Of a DNA stretch of 63,618 nucleotides, positions 61,088 through 63,618 are shown in pieces. Both the position numbers and the translations under genes were made by a program. This DNA comes from Paraburkholderia ferrariae NBRC 106233 (GTDB taxonomy: Bacteria; Pseudomonadota; Gammaproteobacteria; Burkholderiales; Burkholderiaceae): the NCBI RefSeq assembly GCF_000685035.1, contig NZ_BAYB01000043.1, positions 1 through 63,618 on the forward strand, in the 5' to 3' direction. The notes beneath the pieces were generated by a model, which saw only the letters and a list, made by a program, of their open reading frames with translations, had not been told where the DNA came from and did not search any database. Position 1 is the first letter of the stretch, and every line of letters begins with the position of its first letter.

Positions 61088-61134
61088 GCGCAGGCGCGCG
61101 TTGAACGCGCGCGCGAGCTGCTGCGAAACGAACA

Positions 61135-61170
61135 GGGGCCGCACCTCAATGTGCGGCCCTTGTCGTTTTC
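61135..61170. terminator. Intrinsic terminator after the SET gene
   Basis: A perfect 9-bp stem GGGCCGCAC/GTGCGGCCC (61136-61144, 61151-61159), 6-nt loop, then TTGTCGTTTTC. It may also serve the convergent kinase gene. Confidence 0.75.
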
Positions 61171-61190
61171 GTGAGCAGTGCAACCGGGCG

Positions 61191-62720
61191 TCAGATATCC
61201 ACTGGCGCCTGGTTCGTCGCCTTCTTCGGCTGTGCGCTGCTGCGCGGATCGTGCTTTTCGGCCGCGCTCGCGCTCGCGCCCGCGGCATCGGTGCGCTGGC
61301 TCATGAGCGGCACGCGCACGATGAAGCGCGCGCCGCCTTCCGGCGCGTCTTCGTAATGCACGCTGCCGCGATGCAGCGCCATGATGTCGTGGACGATGGC
61401 GAGGCCCAGGCCCGCGCCGCTGTCGACGCCGCTTTCGCTCTGCCCGTCGCCGCGGAAGAAGCGCTTGAAGAGGTCCGTCTGCTGGACGAGCGGCACGCCC
61501 CGCCCATTGTCTTCGACGACGATCTCGGCCATCGGCACGCCATTGGCAATCGCCTGCGTGACCGTGACGGTAATGCGGCCGCCGTCGGCTCGCGCGGGCG
61601 GCACGTACTTGAGGGCATTGTCGAGCAGGTTCGCGATCACTTCGTGCAGCAGCACGGGATTGCCGCGCACCATCAGCGGCCGGTCGTTCTCGGGTGCATC
61701 GAGCCGCTGGAAGCCGAGATCGACGTGGCTCGCCAGCGCGCGCGGCACCCATTCGGCGCCGGTCTCGAAGGCCAGCGCCGCCATGTCGATTTCGACGAAG
61801 CGCGCGGCCTGCTCGCCCGGTTCGGCGCGCGCAAGCGAGAGCAACTGATTGGACAGGCGCACGGCGCGGTCGGCGGCGGCGCGCAACTCGCGCACGGCGT
61901 TGCTCACCTGCTGCGGTTCGCGTGCGTTGGCAGCCTGCTCCGCGTGCAGCTTCACGGCCGTGAGCGGCGTGCGCAGCTGGTGCGCGGCGTCGGCGATGAA
62001 CTTGCGCTGGCCTTCGAGCGCGGTCTTCAGGCGCCCGAGCAGGGCGTTCAGGGCACCCGTGAGCGGCCGGATCTCGACGGGCACATAGGTCTCGTCCACG
62101 GGTTCGAGCGAGGTGTGGGTCTGGCGGTTCAGCGAATCGGCGAGATCGCTGAGCGGGTTGAGCTGCTGGTTCACGACGCGCCACACGATCACCCAGCCGG
62201 CCAGCAGCAGCAGCAGCAGCGGCATCATGATCGCGACGAGAAATTCGGCCGCGATGCGAAGCCGGTGATGCACGGGCTGCCCGACTTCGACCACGATGGG
62301 ATTGCCGCTTGCCTGCGGCACGCGCACCTGCGCGACGCGCACGGTCACGCCCTGATACATGGTTTCGAATACATAGGCAAAGTGCATGCGCCGCACGTTC
62401 GTGCCCTGAAGCGGCAGATCGTGGTCGCCGGCGATCTCCGATTCGCCGTCGCTGATGCGATAGACAAGGTGCTCGACCGGGTCGGAGAACATGGCCTGGG
62501 CGAGCGGCGGCACGGTGATGGGCGCATCGGTGCCGGCAATCTGGATCTGCCTGGAAATGGCCGTGGCGAGGTCGGCGAGCGAGCGGTCAACCACGTTCTG
62601 CGTGTATTGCCACGCGAGCCAGTAGGCGATCAGGCCGCTCATCAGCGCGAGCAGCGACAACGGGGCGGCCAGGCGGCGCAGCAGCGTACGGCGCAGACTG
62701 TTTGCGGCCGGATGAGACAT
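61191..62720 (-). CDS. Sensor histidine kinase (QseC/TctE-like)
   Basis: A 509-aa membrane kinase. Two helices (about 18-40 and 158-182) flank a periplasmic 2CSK_N-type sensor domain. HAMP-like linker, then phospho-acceptor H247 in FIADAAHQLRTPLTAVKLH, N box ANLLDNALKYV, G boxes VEDNGRGVP and GAGLGLAIVHDI. The start at the ATG 62720. Pairs with the response regulator encoded upstream, separated by 230 bp. Confidence 0.93.
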   Translation of the reverse strand: MSHPAANSLRRTLLRRLAAPLSLLALMSGLIAYWLAWQYTQNVVDRSLADLATAISRQIQIAGTDAPITVPPLAQAMFSDPVEHLVYRISDGESEIAGDHDLPLQGTNVRRMHFAYVFETMYQGVTVRVAQVRVPQASGNPIVVEVGQPVHHRLRIAAEFLVAIMMPLLLLLLAGWVIVWRVVNQQLNPLSDLADSLNRQTHTSLEPVDETYVPVEIRPLTGALNALLGRLKTALEGQRKFIADAAHQLRTPLTAVKLHAEQAANAREPQQVSNAVRELRAAADRAVRLSNQLLSLARAEPGEQAARFVEIDMAALAFETGAEWVPRALASHVDLGFQRLDAPENDRPLMVRGNPVLLHEVIANLLDNALKYVPPARADGGRITVTVTQAIANGVPMAEIVVEDNGRGVPLVQQTDLFKRFFRGDGQSESGVDSGAGLGLAIVHDIMALHRGSVHYEDAPEGGARFIVRVPLMSQRTDAAGASASAAEKHDPRSSAQPKKATNQAPVDI

Positions 62721-62950
62721 GATGATGTTGGACCAGGAATGGATCGGTTGCGCGCAGCGCGTCGCCGCACGGCATGCCGTGCGGTTTGATCCATTCATTG
62801 TACGCGGGCGGACACCCGCGCGGCAGGAGGGGCGGGCCGGGGGCAGGCCGGGCAGATGCGGCCCCGTGATCTTGCGATCCCGGTCAGCCTGGTCTATCTG
62901 GACGGCGGGGGAAGCCGGTGAACGCCCCGGCCCCGTTCCGCCCGCCGGCG

Positions 62951-63618
62951 TCAGGCAGCCTGGCGGATTTCCTGCAGCAGGTAGCCGAAGCCGCGCACCG
63001 TGACGATTTCCACGCGGCAGTTTTCGAGCTTTTTGCGCACGCGGTGCACATAAACTTCGATCGCGGTGTCGCCCAGATCGCCGCCGAAGTGCGTGAGGTG
63101 ATCCTGCAACTGGGCCTTGCTCACGACGCGGCCATGACGCAGCAGCAGCATTTCGAGCACCGCGAATTCGCGCGGCGAGAGTTCGAGCGGCTTGTCGTCG
63201 TTGAAGATGCGGCGATCGACGCCCGACAGGCGCACGCCGCCCAGCGACACTTCGGGACGCGGCACGTCGCCGTGCGGTCCGCTGCGGCGCATCACGGCGC
63301 GAATGCGCGCTTCGAGTTCGGCGGGCTCGAACGGCTTGAGCATGTAGTCGTCGGCGCCCGAATTGAGGCCCTGAACGCGGTCGTTCAGTTCGTCGCGCGC
63401 GGTGAGCACGATGACGGGCGTATGCCGGTTGCTTTGACGGAAGCGCGAGAGCAGCGTCATGCCGTCGATGCCGGGCAGGCCCAGGTCGAGAATCACGAGT
63501 TCATGGCGATTCTGCGTAAGGGCCTGTTCGGCGAAGATGCCGTCGTGGACCATGTCGACCGTGAAGCCGGCTTGTTCGAGGCTGGACTGGATACCGCGTG
63601 CGATGGGGCGGTCGTCTT
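62951..63618 (-). CDS. OmpR-family response regulator, N-terminus cut by window edge
   Basis: 222 codons present; the first ten or so residues lie beyond the right edge. Receiver domain with the phospho-acceptor Asp in LVILDLGLPGIDG, T in VIVLTARDEL and K in YMLKPFEPAE. The C-terminal winged helix has LSPREFAVLEMLLLRHG and VYVHRVRKKLENCRVEIVTV. The 5' partial frame at the edge reads DDRPIARGIQSSLEQAG, an authentic receiver start. Controls genes together with the kinase at 61191. Confidence 0.93.
   Translation of the reverse strand, partial: DDRPIARGIQSSLEQAGFTVDMVHDGIFAEQALTQNRHELVILDLGLPGIDGMTLLSRFRQSNRHTPVIVLTARDELNDRVQGLNSGADDYMLKPFEPAELEARIRAVMRRSGPHGDVPRPEVSLGGVRLSGVDRRIFNDDKPLELSPREFAVLEMLLLRHGRVVSKAQLQDHLTHFGGDLGDTAIEVYVHRVRKKLENCRVEIVTVRGFGYLLQEIRQAA

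Noticed and set aside
1..63618. parS-type centromere sites, CRISPR arrays, tRNA or rRNA genes
   Set aside because: Looked for by eye; no convincing match. A computed search would be needed to exclude degenerate sites.

Overview
The window is high-GC DNA of a betaproteobacterium, most likely Burkholderia sensu lato (Paraburkholderia, Caballeronia or Burkholderia), from the origin-proximal part of the main chromosome. The evidence is the left-edge cluster dnaA / rpmH-rnpA-yidD-yidC / mnmE, the Burkholderia-like protein sequences, and a complete type II secretion (gsp) cluster with a separately oriented short gspC. No rRNA, tRNA or CRISPR array was recognised.

Layout. (1) 1-5656: dnaA (5' end only), the ribosome/RNase P/membrane-insertion operon, an HTH regulator and the tRNA-modification GTPase gene mnmE. 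(2) 5637-20207: a genomic island of about 14.6 kb inserted at the 3' end of mnmE. It is bounded by a 12-bp direct repeat and by paired TGGTACACA motifs, and begins with a P4-type integrase. Its left part holds an AlpA-type regulator, a small protein with two clamp-binding-like motifs and a probable phage/plasmid replication protein. Its centre is a row of putative defence genes (PIN nuclease, AbiJ/HEPN-like, a PD-(D/E)XK protein, and a winged-helix/TIR-like fusion). Its right part has a coupled operon of ICE-type hypothetical genes ending in a serine recombinase, a secreted alpha/beta hydrolase, an XRE regulator and a C39-like protease. (3) 20310-36246: ordinary chromosome with lipoproteins, an HtrA-like protease, small membrane proteins, a LysE exporter, YaeQ, a VOC protein, the ada-alkA alkylation-repair pair, gshA, a MarR/EmrB efflux unit and a NodT-type outer-membrane channel. 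(4) 36310-48228: the gsp cluster on the minus strand (D,E,F then G,H,I,J,K,L,M,N), with gspC on the plus strand between F and G. (5) 48761-63618: a lytic transglycosylase, a CobW-type metallochaperone, HU, mnmC, a cation/proton antiporter, a YbdK-type ligase, a MarR-like Cys-cluster protein, a glutamine amidotransferase, an OYE-type reductase, a SET protein and a sensor kinase with its response regulator, the latter cut by the right edge.

How the genes work together. mnmE and mnmC act in the same wobble-uridine modification pathway. ada and alkA form a methylation-repair unit with a possible Ada operator. gshA, the YbdK-type ligase and the Kef-like antiporter share a thiol/glutathione theme. 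The gsp genes encode nearly the whole type II secretion machine, lacking only the prepilin peptidase. The two most notable non-coding signals are a helically phased array of DnaA-box-like sites at 57242-57310 (candidate oriC), with a second DnaA-box group at 53610-53814, and the pair of island boundaries.
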